Source: Bacteroidales bacterium (GTDB lineage: Bacteria > Bacteroidota > Bacteroidia > Bacteroidales > JAGOPY01). From it: a stretch of DNA of 25,902 nucleotides. The notes beneath the pieces are model-generated. The model was given only the letters and a program-made list of their open reading frames with translations, ran no database searches and was not told the DNA's origin. The position numbers and the translations under genes are program-made. The stretch spans positions 1 to 25,902 of the forward strand of contig JALNZD010000052.1 of NCBI GenBank assembly GCA_023229505.1. The letters are read 5' to 3'. Positions 7,408 to 17,373 of the stretch are shown here, in pieces; position 1 is the stretch's first letter; each line of letters starts with the position of its first letter.

Positions 7408-8391
7408 TTATTTAGATAGTACAAATTTTTCAGATTCTAATATTTCCCCGTCATTTTCTAAACGAATACAATAGACACCTGAGGAATAACCAGACAAAGA
7501 TATTATTGCCTGATTTCTTGTTCCATATAGATTTTGTTTGTAGCAAGGTTTTCCATCTATGGAACTTATGATAATACTTGACTTACCTAGTCTTCCTTTC
7601 AAGTCATAAGAAACAATGATATAATCCTTTGCCGGATTAGGAAATATAATTAACCTATTGTCTTTTTGTTTTGAATTTCCATGTTTGTCAGGAATAATTA
7701 GTGATGATTTCAGGTTATCCGATAAATAAATTGGTTCAACATACTCAATAATACCGTTTGCCACCAAGACATTACGAGCAAGTGAACCGGGTTTGGATTC
7801 TCTTGATGAAAGTTCTGTCAATCGTTCAACCATCAATGAATCGAGACTTTTGTTACCCTTTTCTAAAGGCCACAGTATCTCCATAAGCGAATTACAATCA
7901 TCATAGTCTTGAGTCTGCCCAATTGTTAGATTTGTTAACTGTGGGACCATGTCCAAGGTACTAAAGCAGTTGAGTGAATCCTGATTATAAAGATACAAAA
8001 AAGCGAGTTTGTACAAGGATTCCGGATCTGATTCTTCAGACCAAAGATTGATCAAACTGTCTAATGATCCCGTGAAATCAAGAGTGTCTTGTTTATAATA
8101 GGATTCCAATTTATGAAGCGATTCATATTTGGTTGTCTTATGTGTAGCTAATTCGCCCTCAAGGATTTCAAGAGCCCCTTCAAAGGTTCTTCCTTCCATT
8201 ATCTCAGCCATCATCTCTTCAGGCATGGGATCGAATCTTTCATTTATATTATCAAGTATTTCCGTTGATTTAGCAGACTGTGGATTAGCAACAAGTATAT
8301 CCCTTAACATTGCATTAGGAAGTACATTCTCTTTATAAATAGCTGATTTCATCACCGTATCTGATAAATAGGGAGATTCATCCGGTTCCAA
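7408..8391 (-). CDS. truncated 'SPYLSD' module with T9SS tail, no signal peptide (copy B)
   Basis: 327 residues beginning EPDESPYLSD. The only start at the beginning is TTG at 8389-8391, where copy A has ATG. The domain order is the same as in copy A: NAMLRDILVANPQSAKS, helical repeats, then a T9SS tail (LIIFPNPAKDYIIVSYDLKGR ... GVYCIRLENDGEILESEKFVLSK). The tail resembles that of the full C25 protein (SSIIISSIDGKPCY) more than that of copy A. There is no signal peptide. Either a pseudogene-like remnant of a duplication or translated only by reinitiation. The frame has no internal stop over 980 bases, so it may be young or still selected. The downstream propeller starts 8 bp after its stop. 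Confidence 0.7.
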   Translation of the reverse strand: MEPDESPYLSDTVMKSAIYKENVLPNAMLRDILVANPQSAKSTEILDNINERFDPMPEEMMAEIMEGRTFEGALEILEGELATHKTTKYESLHKLESYYKQDTLDFTGSLDSLINLWSEESDPESLYKLAFLYLYNQDSLNCFSTLDMVPQLTNLTIGQTQDYDDCNSLMEILWPLEKGNKSLDSLMVERLTELSSRESKPGSLARNVLVANGIIEYVEPIYLSDNLKSSLIIPDKHGNSKQKDNRLIIFPNPAKDYIIVSYDLKGRLGKSSIIISSIDGKPCYKQNLYGTRNQAIISLSGYSSGVYCIRLENDGEILESEKFVLSK

Positions 8392-8440
8392 GGTTCAAAA
8401 GTTCCAATGTTCCAATGTTTATGGGTTTTACAGTTTTTAT
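8385..8440. repeat. 8-bp tandem array at the cassette B breakpoint
   Basis: Seven units in register: GTTCCAAG, GTTCAAAA, GTTCCAAT, GTTCCAAT, GTTTATGG, GTTTTACA, GTTTTTAT. Homology to copy A ends inside the first unit. Confidence 0.8.
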
Positions 8441-8441
8441 A

Positions 8442-8478
8442 AAGACCTTGCATATAATGTCTCTACAAAACAGGTCTT
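8442..8478 (-). terminator. weak stem-loop downstream of propeller C
   Basis: AAGACCT (8442-8448) pairs with AGGTCTT (8472-8478) over a 23-base loop, about 18 bases beyond the propeller C stop. On the minus strand it is followed by TATAAAAA, which is not a proper U-run. It may be a terminator or an incidental hairpin. Confidence 0.3.
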
Positions 8479-8496
8479 CCGATAGCGAACCAGGAA

Positions 8497-10089
8497 CTAT
8501 CTTGCTACAACAAACTTCCCCGAGCAAACATACTGACTTTCATCTTTCAGCACCGCCAGGTAAATTCCCGGCGGATATCCTTCCACATTGATCTGCACCT
8601 CATTTTGCTTTTCCAGAACTTTGATTTCCTGCACCTTCCTCCCGAAAATATCATAAATCTCCAATCTCAAATCTTTGTTAAATCGTCCACCGTCCATGTT
8701 CAATCGTACATGAAGCAGTTCACTCGCTGGATTGGGAAATAACTCTATCCCTCCCTTCTTACCGTCGTACCGTCCTACCGTCTTATCATCTTCCTCAATC
8801 CCCACGATCAGCCCGCAATCATCCGGCACAATGGTATCTGATGCAATTTGATACGGGCAAAGGCTGTCGTAAATAAAAGGTGTGGTATAAAAAGTGTCCT
8901 GCTCGAGATCCTGGGTTAGTTTAAACAAAGTAGGGTCAAACTCACCTGATGTATGATCTGAAATTAAGATAAGAATTTTATCATCAAACGTAGTTTTTGT
9001 AAATCCCAAAAAGTAATCATTAAGTATGGTAACAGAATTAGTTATATTACCCAAAGTATCAAGTACCACTACCCGGGATTGCGGTTCATCTTCTTCATTT
9101 CTCCAGCTTGCACTGCCTGTTAACACTGAATCATTCAGAAAATCAAAAGTCATTATTTTTCCAAGATCATATAATCCATGAACCAAATCATATACTCCCA
9201 TAACATTTCCCTGCAAGTCCAACTTAACTATGGCTGGTCTCGTCGTATAAAGTGTATCAGAATGATAATAGTGGCTAATACAGGAGTAAAAATTGGTTCC
9301 TGATGGATTGACCAATGACATGAAAGCTTGTCCTCCGATGTCCCCGGTTTCTTTATGTACAATCGTTTCCCATTCAAAATATCCCAAAGAATCAGCTTTG
9401 ATATAGTACGGGTGAAGCCAGGCAAGGTCCGGATTTTCGGGATCAAGATAATAGCAAAAACCTGACAAGAGAAATCCTTCATCAGGCGCTAGATTCAAAT
9501 CGGATAATGTTACCCCGCTAACGCTTTGATCAGGACTTTGATAGTACTGCTGCCATAATAAATCGCCGCCCGCTGAAAACTTCAAAATTCCTGCCCTGTA
9601 AGTAAACAACGGTATAAATGCCCCATAGACCAAAACAGCACAACCACCATCCGGAGTACAGACTACATCCCAGAAAAAATCATTGTCGCTGGTTGTTGAG
9701 AATTCCGTGCACCACTCCTTCTCACCACAGGCATTTAGTTTGATGAGCATTGGATTTGCGTCATTACCACTCATTGTACCACCGCATAAAAAAATTTCTC
9801 CAACAGAATTCAGGCAAATTTCTTCTATCGCAAGGGTTGAATTATTGGCCCCACCGATTAGTTTCTGCCATAAAACCTCTCCATTAATATCCGTCTTGAT
9901 TAACCAACTATAGTGTGGTAAATTTGGACTTATCCATCCTGATAACAAATAACCATTGTCGTACGAAATTTTTAAATCCTTAACTGGTGCATTGAAGGCA
10001 TCCATGTAATGCATTAGCCACCTGGATTGAGAAAATGAGCCGTAATTAATCAGACCAATTAAGAGGAATATTAGAATATTTTGTTTCAT
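8497..10089 (-). CDS. exported propeller-like protein with T9SS sorting domain (copy C)
   Basis: Start chosen at the ATG 10087-10089 (MKQNILIFLLIGLINYGSFSQ, a good signal peptide); a TTG three codons earlier is possible. 530 residues. The blade pattern is as in the other copies (YLLSGW, WLIKTDINGEVLWQKLIG, IFLCGGTMSGND, TPDGGCAVLVYG, ILKFSAGGDLLWQQYY). The sorting domain differs at its start (GIELFPNPASELLHVRLNMDGG) but shares VQEIKV...QNEVQINVEGYP-GIYLAVLK with copy A. The gene begins 9 bp after the stop of the 2424-residue C25 peptidase, so the pair is probably one transcript. This is likely the ancestral arrangement from which copies A and B arose. Confidence 0.85.
   Translation of the reverse strand: MKQNILIFLLIGLINYGSFSQSRWLMHYMDAFNAPVKDLKISYDNGYLLSGWISPNLPHYSWLIKTDINGEVLWQKLIGGANNSTLAIEEICLNSVGEIFLCGGTMSGNDANPMLIKLNACGEKEWCTEFSTTSDNDFFWDVVCTPDGGCAVLVYGAFIPLFTYRAGILKFSAGGDLLWQQYYQSPDQSVSGVTLSDLNLAPDEGFLLSGFCYYLDPENPDLAWLHPYYIKADSLGYFEWETIVHKETGDIGGQAFMSLVNPSGTNFYSCISHYYHSDTLYTTRPAIVKLDLQGNVMGVYDLVHGLYDLGKIMTFDFLNDSVLTGSASWRNEEDEPQSRVVVLDTLGNITNSVTILNDYFLGFTKTTFDDKILILISDHTSGEFDPTLFKLTQDLEQDTFYTTPFIYDSLCPYQIASDTIVPDDCGLIVGIEEDDKTVGRYDGKKGGIELFPNPASELLHVRLNMDGGRFNKDLRLEIYDIFGRKVQEIKVLEKQNEVQINVEGYPPGIYLAVLKDESQYVCSGKFVVAR
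8759..8790. repeat. 8-bp tandem array inside the propeller CDS, copy C
   Basis: TTACCGTC, GTACCGTC, CTACCGTC, TTATCATC, encoding DDKTVGRYDGKK at the same place as in copies A and B. Confidence 0.75.
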
Positions 10090-10098
10090 AAAAGTCAA

Positions 10099-13000
10099 TC
10101 ATTTAGAAATCACAAATTTAACTGTTCCGATAATTTCTCCATTATTTTTCAATTGGATACAATAAACACCAGATGAAAATCCGGATAAAGAAATAATTGT
10201 CTGATTTTTTATCCCATTTAAATACTCCTGATAGCATGGTTTTCCATCGATTGAACTGATGCTAATGCTTGACTTTCCTTGTCTTTCTTTAAGGTCATAA
10301 GACACGATGATATAATTTTTAGCCGGATTAGGGAACACAATTAGATTGGATTTATAAGATTTAGTATCTCCGGATTTATTTGGATTGACAAACACGGATT
10401 TCAATTCGTATGCAAGATAAATTGGCTCAATATATTCAATTATACCATTTGCTATCAGTACATTACGAGCCAAATATCCAGGTTTTGAATTGTGTGACAT
10501 TAATTCTGAAAGTGGTCCAACCAATGTGGAGTCCAAATTGGTTGTATTGTGATTCAAATTCCAAAGAATTTCAAGAAGCAAGGAGTAATCATCGTATTCA
10601 AGCATTTGTTTATCAGTTAAAGTTGATGATTGCGGTATGCTATTTAATGTGTTGAAACAATTTGTCGAATCATGCTTATTAAGATATAAAAAGGCTAACT
10701 TATATAATATTTCCGGGTCATTTTCCATGGACCAAAGGGCTATTAGGCTATCTTGAGATCCCAGGATATCAATTGTATCAAGCTTATAATATAATTCTAG
10801 TTTATGCAGTGATTCATATTTGAAAGTCATATGTGAAGCTAATTTACCTTCAAGAATTTCAAGATTACCTTTGATATTTCTGCCCTCTAATATGTCATAC
10901 ATCATCTCTTCAGGCATAGGTTCAATCCTTTCATTCACCCTTTCTATTATCTCCGAGGATTTAGCGGATTGTGGATTTGCTACAAGAACATCCCTGATCA
11001 TCGCGTTTGGTAAGACATTTTCTTTATAAATAGCCGACTTCATCACCGTGTCGGATAAATATGGAGACTCATCCAGCAATTGCTGCCTGATTTGATAAGC
11101 TTCATCAGGTAGACTTGTTACAACTTCAAAATTAAGGGCATAAGTGTCCCCACCGTCTAAGAAGGTTTGAATACTATCAGAGTATAAAGTAACCAATCCC
11201 TTTTCTGAAGACACCACACTTTTTTCCAAACTTAAATTGATGCCTCCGCCTCCATAATTAGATGGACAAGCAGCATCTTTAGATTCAAATGTATATCCAA
11301 AGGCAGGTTTAGGATCCACTAAAGGCTCAGGGGAATAAGGATCTGGAGAAATTTTATAATCAGTTTCATTTTCGCCATGGTAATTGTATGTAATATTATT
11401 ACAATAGTCATGGTTAAAATAGTTGAACACAGGAGGATCGCCGAAAGAGAATGTATTTCCAGCCAGAGATGTAAGTGAGCTTCCATTACCTTGATTCTGA
11501 GCAATACCCTGGTTTCGGCCTTGCAGCCAAAGACCATGCGGCGGTCCTTTTTCAGGTATAACATGAATATCATTCATACAAAGATCAAAGTTATTGCATT
11601 TCAGGCAAAGTCCTTCTCCTGTTTCATTCCTGTTTTGTCCGTAGGCTACAATTCCATAAGCAAGATCCGAGAAATCATTTTTATAAACTTCGTTAGGCTC
11701 AGAGCCTGAATTGTTAATGTACATTCCTATATTTTCATCCAGGCCATCGCCCCAACCTTGAAAGGAATTTTCTTCAATCGTGTAGCCACTGCAAATTTCC
11801 AGATAAAGGCCATATCGCGGAATTTCATTACCGGTCGATTTTTCAGGAACAGTAAATGTATTAAAATTTATGTTGGCATTATTTATGCAACTGACAAACA
11901 TTCCTTTTTGGTTCAAATGAAAGTCGGAGTTCAAAACGGTGATTGACCTGTTCTCCCTTCCCTGCCCATGAGATTTAATCCCGTAACTTAAGTTATAGAA
12001 ATAATTTTTTTTAAATAAACTACAAGGTGGGTTTCCGTCCAGACAAAGCCCATGCATGAAATACGCCGCATTATAACTTTCAATTCCATTACCTCTGCTA
12101 TTCCAGTTGTATTCTTCGCCTGAAGTATTCATAAATTGGTTTCCACTAAGTCTTATACCAACAACATCATCCATTCTTATAAAAGCCACAGGGCTGGCTC
12201 CATTTTCAGCTAAATGACCATTCGTAATGAAAGTTGAATTTGAAATATAACTTGCATAATCCAATTCATTATGTGGTGGATTATATGGATCGAAATTGCG
12301 ATAATTATAGAATCTGATTCCATAGATATTGTTTAAAAAAGTTGCTTCTCTGCACAGAAGTTCGCCACCTGTATAATTCTCGTCAACCGCTCCATTCACC
12401 GATTTAACTGTTGCAACTCCAATCCGTGCATTCTCAATGACCGCATTTCCACTTAACTCAACTTTGCCTGGAGGAAAGTTGAGATCATATTGGCTTTTAT
12501 CTTTGTATCCCCAAACCTGGATCCCTTGCCAAAGACCGCCACAGGCTGACGTTATGATACCACCGTCAACCACAAGCCTGCCACCGCGTTGCACAATAAT
12601 TTTAGAATCATCAGGCATTGCTACCCTACCGGTAATTGTCAAAGTTACATCTTCTGGAATAATAATATCTCTGGTCAGAACTTTGTAATCATCCCAAACG
12701 AGAGGATCTACCTCTGGATCAATGGTCCAAGGATCGTTTGGGTCATAAGTACAGGCAGGTTCTTCGTAGACAGCATTATTAAAAGAATTTAGCCGGTACA
12801 ATGGCCATTGATCATGACCGGTTTCCCCATCGGTTTTCCATACATTAACATAACCTCCATATACGGCTACAATTTCGTTCAACCCATCATGGTTTACATC
12901 ACCTATAGCCGGTGTTGCCATTAATCCATCGACTGCCAGCGGCCAACCCGGAACCTGAGAGCCATCGAGATTAAATGCATAAATGAAGTTATTAACGGGG

Positions 13001-16000
13001 TCAGCAATAATGATTTCACTCTCGGGGTCTTTGTCGACATTCGCAACTAAAGGTGCAACATAAGGACATTCGAGACCTTCAACTTCAATTGGAAAATGAC
13101 CATTAAAATATTCTCCTGTAGCTTTCCAGGCATATACTTTTCCAGCATCTGCAATGATAACTTCAATGATTCCATCAAAATCAAGGTCAGCCACGGTTAA
13201 TGCAGGATAATTGCCATTATCTGTGCTGGAAATATCAATAATGTGATTAGTTTGATCATACGTCCAATTTGTTACTTCGCTTTGATCATGATTTAGAGCG
13301 AAAATATGAGCTTTTTTATCGGAATAAGCTGAAAGAAGTATAATTTCAGGATTAACATCTGAATGATCAAGTTCCGCTACAACTGGTCTGCAATCCATGC
13401 CAATCAAATTTTGCCATTCTTGTGGTACATAAAATGCTCCAGAGATTCCCCGATACTTACTACCATCATAATTATAAATAAACAATCCCGCACTACCCTC
13501 ATAACCAATTATTATTTCCTTTTTTTCATTTAAATCCAAATCAGCTACCACGGGAATCCCATTGGTAGTGGTATCAACAGCTACTTTTGGCCAACCTGGA
13601 TAAATCCAACTATTATCATGTTCATAGGTCCATTGAACATTTAGTTGACCGTGCCAAATATTTGCTCCAATTATTTGAATATCTTCTTGATAATTTAAAT
13701 CTAATGGTGAAGCAACCAACGCATTTTTCACGAAGTGATTTTCGCCATATTTATGAATCAAATCTGGCTTTTTGTCCTCATCTGGATCACCGGCTGAGTA
13801 AAGAAATATTTTTTTATGGTCTTCTGATGAAGTTCCATCTGTTGTTGCAAATGCCACTTCACCATAAGATGGATTATTGTTCATTTCTCCGATGATTGGT
13901 GTTGCCTTCATTCCTGCATTGGAGAAGTTTTTAAATCCGGCGTAAGTAGTAATATTACTATCAATATTGTACAATTCATCACCATTGGAATAGAAGGCAT
14001 ATAATGCACTTTTTGATGCGGTGTAAATACCACTGCTACCATCATCCATTGGAAAGAAAATTTCCAGTTCCGGATTATCACCTTCGACTACTTTTGTCGG
14101 AATTGCGTTATAGAGAATTGGTGATCCTTCGGATCTTAATCCATAATCAGGCACGAACAATGGCCAGGGTTCCAATGAGGGGAGAGTGGTCCATGCTTTG
14201 AGAGCTGTAGTAAATGGCCCTTGCGGTAATCCGTTTGTATAAGAAGAAATTTTGTAATAGTAAACTTTACAGGTTTCAACATTAACATCGGTGTAAACTG
14301 AGAAATTATTTATATAAAGGTTTAGTCTTTGATAATAGTTTGAATCTTCAATATCGCCGCCGGGAGGTAAAGTATCAGGATCAAGCCTGTAAATATTAAA
14401 TCCTTTTGAAATAGACAATGGTAGTGGATCCCAGGTTATCGTGATACTTGCATTATCGGAAAAATACGCGATACTATCAGGTTTTATTTTATTATTTATC
14501 AGAATATCGAACACATAGTTTTTATTATTAGAATCTTTGATTTTTAATTTTATTGGAAATGTGGCTGTAAAACCTAAATTAGCATTCATTGTGACTTCGA
14601 ATGATCCAACACACCATGAAGAATTAAGCGGTTCAATTGGATTAAAGGAAACTTGACCGGGGTACTGACCATTTTGAATCGAAATAATGTAATTATATAA
14701 TGAATCAAGTTCAATTACTGCTTCAGTAATTACAGCGTTCAGGCTCCCGGTATTCAACAATTCCACATTAAAATGTACAGACTCTGCCGGGTCTGCAAAT
14801 ATATCCCCATCTGTGGACCAGGATATTTTGTTTCCTCTATAGACCAGTTGAGAGGCCTTGACCTGCAGAAAAAATTCTTCAATGAAAGAGTATTGGTCAT
14901 CATTGGAGAGGATTTGGAGGCTGAATGGAATGAATAATAAATCAGGCGTATCATTATCAATGGTTATTTCAAATTCACTTATAGATGGCTGAGAGGAACC
15001 CGGTCCTATATCTTCATATTCTGAAGACCCTTGAGTAATTGTTGCATACCCCGGTTCAGTGGATAGAGTAGCTTTAATACCGGTTGCATCAATAATGTTA
15101 CCAGAGTTTTCCAACAATATTTTGAATTTATTTACTCCTCTGTGTAGGTCAAGATTGTTCGGATCAAAATCCTTAATATAAAGATGAACGTCAGGCTCGG
15201 AATTTACCGCAACATTGATCGTTGTGTCAGCATAAAGATGATTTGCAGCAGTAGCCCTTATCCGTATTTGTCCTGGCGTATCCGGTTTACAATTAAAAGT
15301 CACGTCATGTGTGCCCCAAGGACCTGTTGTTTTTTTTACGCCATATACTTCATTATCTTTAAAGATACACACTAAGGCTTGTTCATTAGGCGATAAGCCA
15401 TCAATGGTTACCATAAGATTATTCACCCCAGTTGTTAAAGAGCTAGGATTCACAGTTATTTCTAAATCCTGTTTAATACTTGATGTCCATACTTGTAATT
15501 CAGGATCACCTAAAAAATTAAGATTTCTCTTATAAAAACGACCGTCAACCTCAGACATTGCAATCCTTGATTCATAGAATATTTTACCCAAATTAAAAAG
15601 TGTATCATTATACAATTTTTCGAAAAATTTGTGACATTGAGGTTCTCCATTTTCCCATCCAAAACCAATATTACCGATAAAGCCTATTCCTATTCCATGA
15701 AAATTGTTAATTCCTGAGCCATTTATAAAATGTTCCGCAATGCAGTCTTTATTAATTTCATTCGGTTGACATCCACCAGAAAACATTATTTTTAGTATAT
15801 CATCAGCTTCTAATTCCAGGTTATTCATATCATTTAAGGATATACAAGAGTTATTGCAGAGCTGTGAAGTCCCCAGGCTTGAAAAACCGGAATGGTCGAT
15901 ATGAGCGAAAATGTGTTGTTCTCCCTCTTCAATATCCCCTTTTAATGCGTCGAGTACAATATCCTTGTTAAGCTCATAATCCTCGTACCAGTTTATAACG

Positions 16001-17373
16001 TCCAAATCGTAAATTCTCGTTGTAGAATTTTGCAGATTACCTGGTAAAGCATCAAAAACAGGATTCATCCAAAATTTCATTCCCCTGGCATCACCACTAT
16101 CATTTTCATTCATACATCTTCTTAGATTTGCTCCTATCAATGTAATTTTTTCAATACAATTTTGAAACTTGTTTTGCTCATATTGTTTAATTTTATTAAC
16201 AAAATTATTTGTTTCTTCAATATTTTTAACCGGGGCTCTTCCAATCCAATTGTCGGGGAATAAATCCAAAGAATTATCATCATCCCAGAAATCGCAGTCT
16301 CCATCAGGGTTCCAGTTATAATTTTCATTATTATCCTTATGAACATCACTAAAATATAGGTCAGTAACCCTTAGAAAGCATGAACCAGTATATTGATCAC
16401 ATTCATAAGTCGCAATTCTTGATGGTATAATTCCCGTATCACCTCCCAATAATACATAAATAGCATCTCCCCAATTATTGCGTACATCTTTAAGATAATT
16501 AAATATTTTTTCAGCCAGATCAAAACCAGGGTAATATTCTTCAATCTGACTGGTCGTCACTACTAATACTGGTATGCCTTTTCCCATTTTCCATTCAGCT
16601 AATTCATCAAATGAACTTTTTAACTCGTCATTAGTTATAATAATATATTCCACCACATCTCCACCTGCCCAGGGAAGAAAAAATAAATTAAGGGGACGTG
16701 TTCCTTCAGAAGGTGGTTCTATGAATTCACAAATAGGCCCGCTTTCATCAATGTCCTCGGGATTATCGACGGTTTGAGCTAAAAATTCATGGATTTCCTC
16801 ATATTGATGAGATGTCATTTTTTTTATCAGCGGATCTGTTCCGGTAATTTGGTAATTTACAGTAAATGTAATTGAATTAAAAAGTGTTAGTTCCAGCTCA
16901 GAAGGAATGTACTGTAAAGGAAACACCCTTAATCTCACCATTGTATAGCCTAAATAATTAGTCAATGCTTCAATTTCAATTAATTCTCCATTGTACCGGG
17001 AATTTGAAGAATAATACACTGAGTCGGGTTCTACAAAAGGAGGTGCCGGTCTCCCATCTAAAATGGCGGGAGTTTGTGTCGGATAAACCAGATATGATGC
17101 AGGAAAAGTAAAATGTGTCGTATCAGAAAAACTAATATCAATAATTTCAGCATTTTTAGGTAGTAAATATTGTTTGATAATCACCGGCATGTGAGGTGCA
17201 CCAATCACATCAGTAAACTGGCAACCAAAAAAAGACGGTTGAGTATAACCATTAATCGTGTCAAATTTTAAATCTGGCACATCAAAAGTCAAAGTTGCTG
17301 TGAGTTGAGCATTTGCAAGGAATGTTAAAAATAGCAATCCCAATACCAGGATTAAAGATTTAAAAGTTTTCAT
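10099..17373 (-). CDS. giant gingipain-like C25 peptidase with adhesin-type domains and T9SS tail
   Basis: 2424 residues. Signal peptide 1-22 (ends ANA-Q). A C25 propeptide-like region (about 24-200) is followed by a caspase-like C25 catalytic domain (about 240-630): YIIITNDELKSSFDELAEWKMGKGIPV, AIYVLLGGD, NWIGRAPV, candidate catalytic His in FAHIDHSGF (491/494), candidate Cys535 in FSGGCQPNE, and the typical end FLGDPELQVW (620-629). Then come an Ig-like region, two CARDB/NEW3-like regions (about 710-950), an Fn3-like domain (about 965-1055), FG-GAP/VCBS-type repeats (about 1075-1525: VADLDLNEKKEIIIG, VADLDFDGIIEVIIAD, IGDVNHDGLNEIVAV), a right-handed beta-helix (about 1550-2030), the SPYLSD helical module (2101-2340) and a type A T9SS tail (IVFPNPAKNYIIVSYDL to the end). 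Gingipains are Arg/Lys-specific cysteine proteases; specificity here cannot be read. The last ~325 residues are duplicated downstream twice. Confidence 0.88.
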   Translation of the reverse strand: MKTFKSLILVLGLLFLTFLANAQLTATLTFDVPDLKFDTINGYTQPSFFGCQFTDVIGAPHMPVIIKQYLLPKNAEIIDISFSDTTHFTFPASYLVYPTQTPAILDGRPAPPFVEPDSVYYSSNSRYNGELIEIEALTNYLGYTMVRLRVFPLQYIPSELELTLFNSITFTVNYQITGTDPLIKKMTSHQYEEIHEFLAQTVDNPEDIDESGPICEFIEPPSEGTRPLNLFFLPWAGGDVVEYIIITNDELKSSFDELAEWKMGKGIPVLVVTTSQIEEYYPGFDLAEKIFNYLKDVRNNWGDAIYVLLGGDTGIIPSRIATYECDQYTGSCFLRVTDLYFSDVHKDNNENYNWNPDGDCDFWDDDNSLDLFPDNWIGRAPVKNIEETNNFVNKIKQYEQNKFQNCIEKITLIGANLRRCMNENDSGDARGMKFWMNPVFDALPGNLQNSTTRIYDLDVINWYEDYELNKDIVLDALKGDIEEGEQHIFAHIDHSGFSSLGTSQLCNNSCISLNDMNNLELEADDILKIMFSGGCQPNEINKDCIAEHFINGSGINNFHGIGIGFIGNIGFGWENGEPQCHKFFEKLYNDTLFNLGKIFYESRIAMSEVDGRFYKRNLNFLGDPELQVWTSSIKQDLEITVNPSSLTTGVNNLMVTIDGLSPNEQALVCIFKDNEVYGVKKTTGPWGTHDVTFNCKPDTPGQIRIRATAANHLYADTTINVAVNSEPDVHLYIKDFDPNNLDLHRGVNKFKILLENSGNIIDATGIKATLSTEPGYATITQGSSEYEDIGPGSSQPSISEFEITIDNDTPDLLFIPFSLQILSNDDQYSFIEEFFLQVKASQLVYRGNKISWSTDGDIFADPAESVHFNVELLNTGSLNAVITEAVIELDSLYNYIISIQNGQYPGQVSFNPIEPLNSSWCVGSFEVTMNANLGFTATFPIKLKIKDSNNKNYVFDILINNKIKPDSIAYFSDNASITITWDPLPLSISKGFNIYRLDPDTLPPGGDIEDSNYYQRLNLYINNFSVYTDVNVETCKVYYYKISSYTNGLPQGPFTTALKAWTTLPSLEPWPLFVPDYGLRSEGSPILYNAIPTKVVEGDNPELEIFFPMDDGSSGIYTASKSALYAFYSNGDELYNIDSNITTYAGFKNFSNAGMKATPIIGEMNNNPSYGEVAFATTDGTSSEDHKKIFLYSAGDPDEDKKPDLIHKYGENHFVKNALVASPLDLNYQEDIQIIGANIWHGQLNVQWTYEHDNSWIYPGWPKVAVDTTTNGIPVVADLDLNEKKEIIIGYEGSAGLFIYNYDGSKYRGISGAFYVPQEWQNLIGMDCRPVVAELDHSDVNPEIILLSAYSDKKAHIFALNHDQSEVTNWTYDQTNHIIDISSTDNGNYPALTVADLDFDGIIEVIIADAGKVYAWKATGEYFNGHFPIEVEGLECPYVAPLVANVDKDPESEIIIADPVNNFIYAFNLDGSQVPGWPLAVDGLMATPAIGDVNHDGLNEIVAVYGGYVNVWKTDGETGHDQWPLYRLNSFNNAVYEEPACTYDPNDPWTIDPEVDPLVWDDYKVLTRDIIIPEDVTLTITGRVAMPDDSKIIVQRGGRLVVDGGIITSACGGLWQGIQVWGYKDKSQYDLNFPPGKVELSGNAVIENARIGVATVKSVNGAVDENYTGGELLCREATFLNNIYGIRFYNYRNFDPYNPPHNELDYASYISNSTFITNGHLAENGASPVAFIRMDDVVGIRLSGNQFMNTSGEEYNWNSRGNGIESYNAAYFMHGLCLDGNPPCSLFKKNYFYNLSYGIKSHGQGRENRSITVLNSDFHLNQKGMFVSCINNANINFNTFTVPEKSTGNEIPRYGLYLEICSGYTIEENSFQGWGDGLDENIGMYINNSGSEPNEVYKNDFSDLAYGIVAYGQNRNETGEGLCLKCNNFDLCMNDIHVIPEKGPPHGLWLQGRNQGIAQNQGNGSSLTSLAGNTFSFGDPPVFNYFNHDYCNNITYNYHGENETDYKISPDPYSPEPLVDPKPAFGYTFESKDAACPSNYGGGGINLSLEKSVVSSEKGLVTLYSDSIQTFLDGGDTYALNFEVVTSLPDEAYQIRQQLLDESPYLSDTVMKSAIYKENVLPNAMIRDVLVANPQSAKSSEIIERVNERIEPMPEEMMYDILEGRNIKGNLEILEGKLASHMTFKYESLHKLELYYKLDTIDILGSQDSLIALWSMENDPEILYKLAFLYLNKHDSTNCFNTLNSIPQSSTLTDKQMLEYDDYSLLLEILWNLNHNTTNLDSTLVGPLSELMSHNSKPGYLARNVLIANGIIEYIEPIYLAYELKSVFVNPNKSGDTKSYKSNLIVFPNPAKNYIIVSYDLKERQGKSSISISSIDGKPCYQEYLNGIKNQTIISLSGFSSGVYCIQLKNNGEIIGTVKFVISK

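Larger units (their letters stand above)
5816..8390 (-). repeat. tandem cassette copy B (module + propeller)
   Basis: Same 2567-bp length as copy A, measured from the D codon at 8380-8382 to 5816. It is separated from copy C by a 105-bp spacer. Confidence 0.85.
8497..11073 (-). repeat. tandem cassette copy C (3' end of the C25 gene + propeller)
   Basis: 2577 bp from the D codon of DESPYLSD (11071-11073) to 8497. Upstream of that codon copy C continues into the full peptidase gene (QIRQQLL-DESP), whereas A and B switch to octamer repeats. Confidence 0.8.

Noticed and set aside
10820..11029. Plus-strand frames opposite the SPYLSD module, also at 8129-8338
   Set aside because: The two resemble each other only because the sense-strand module is duplicated; no start context or domain.
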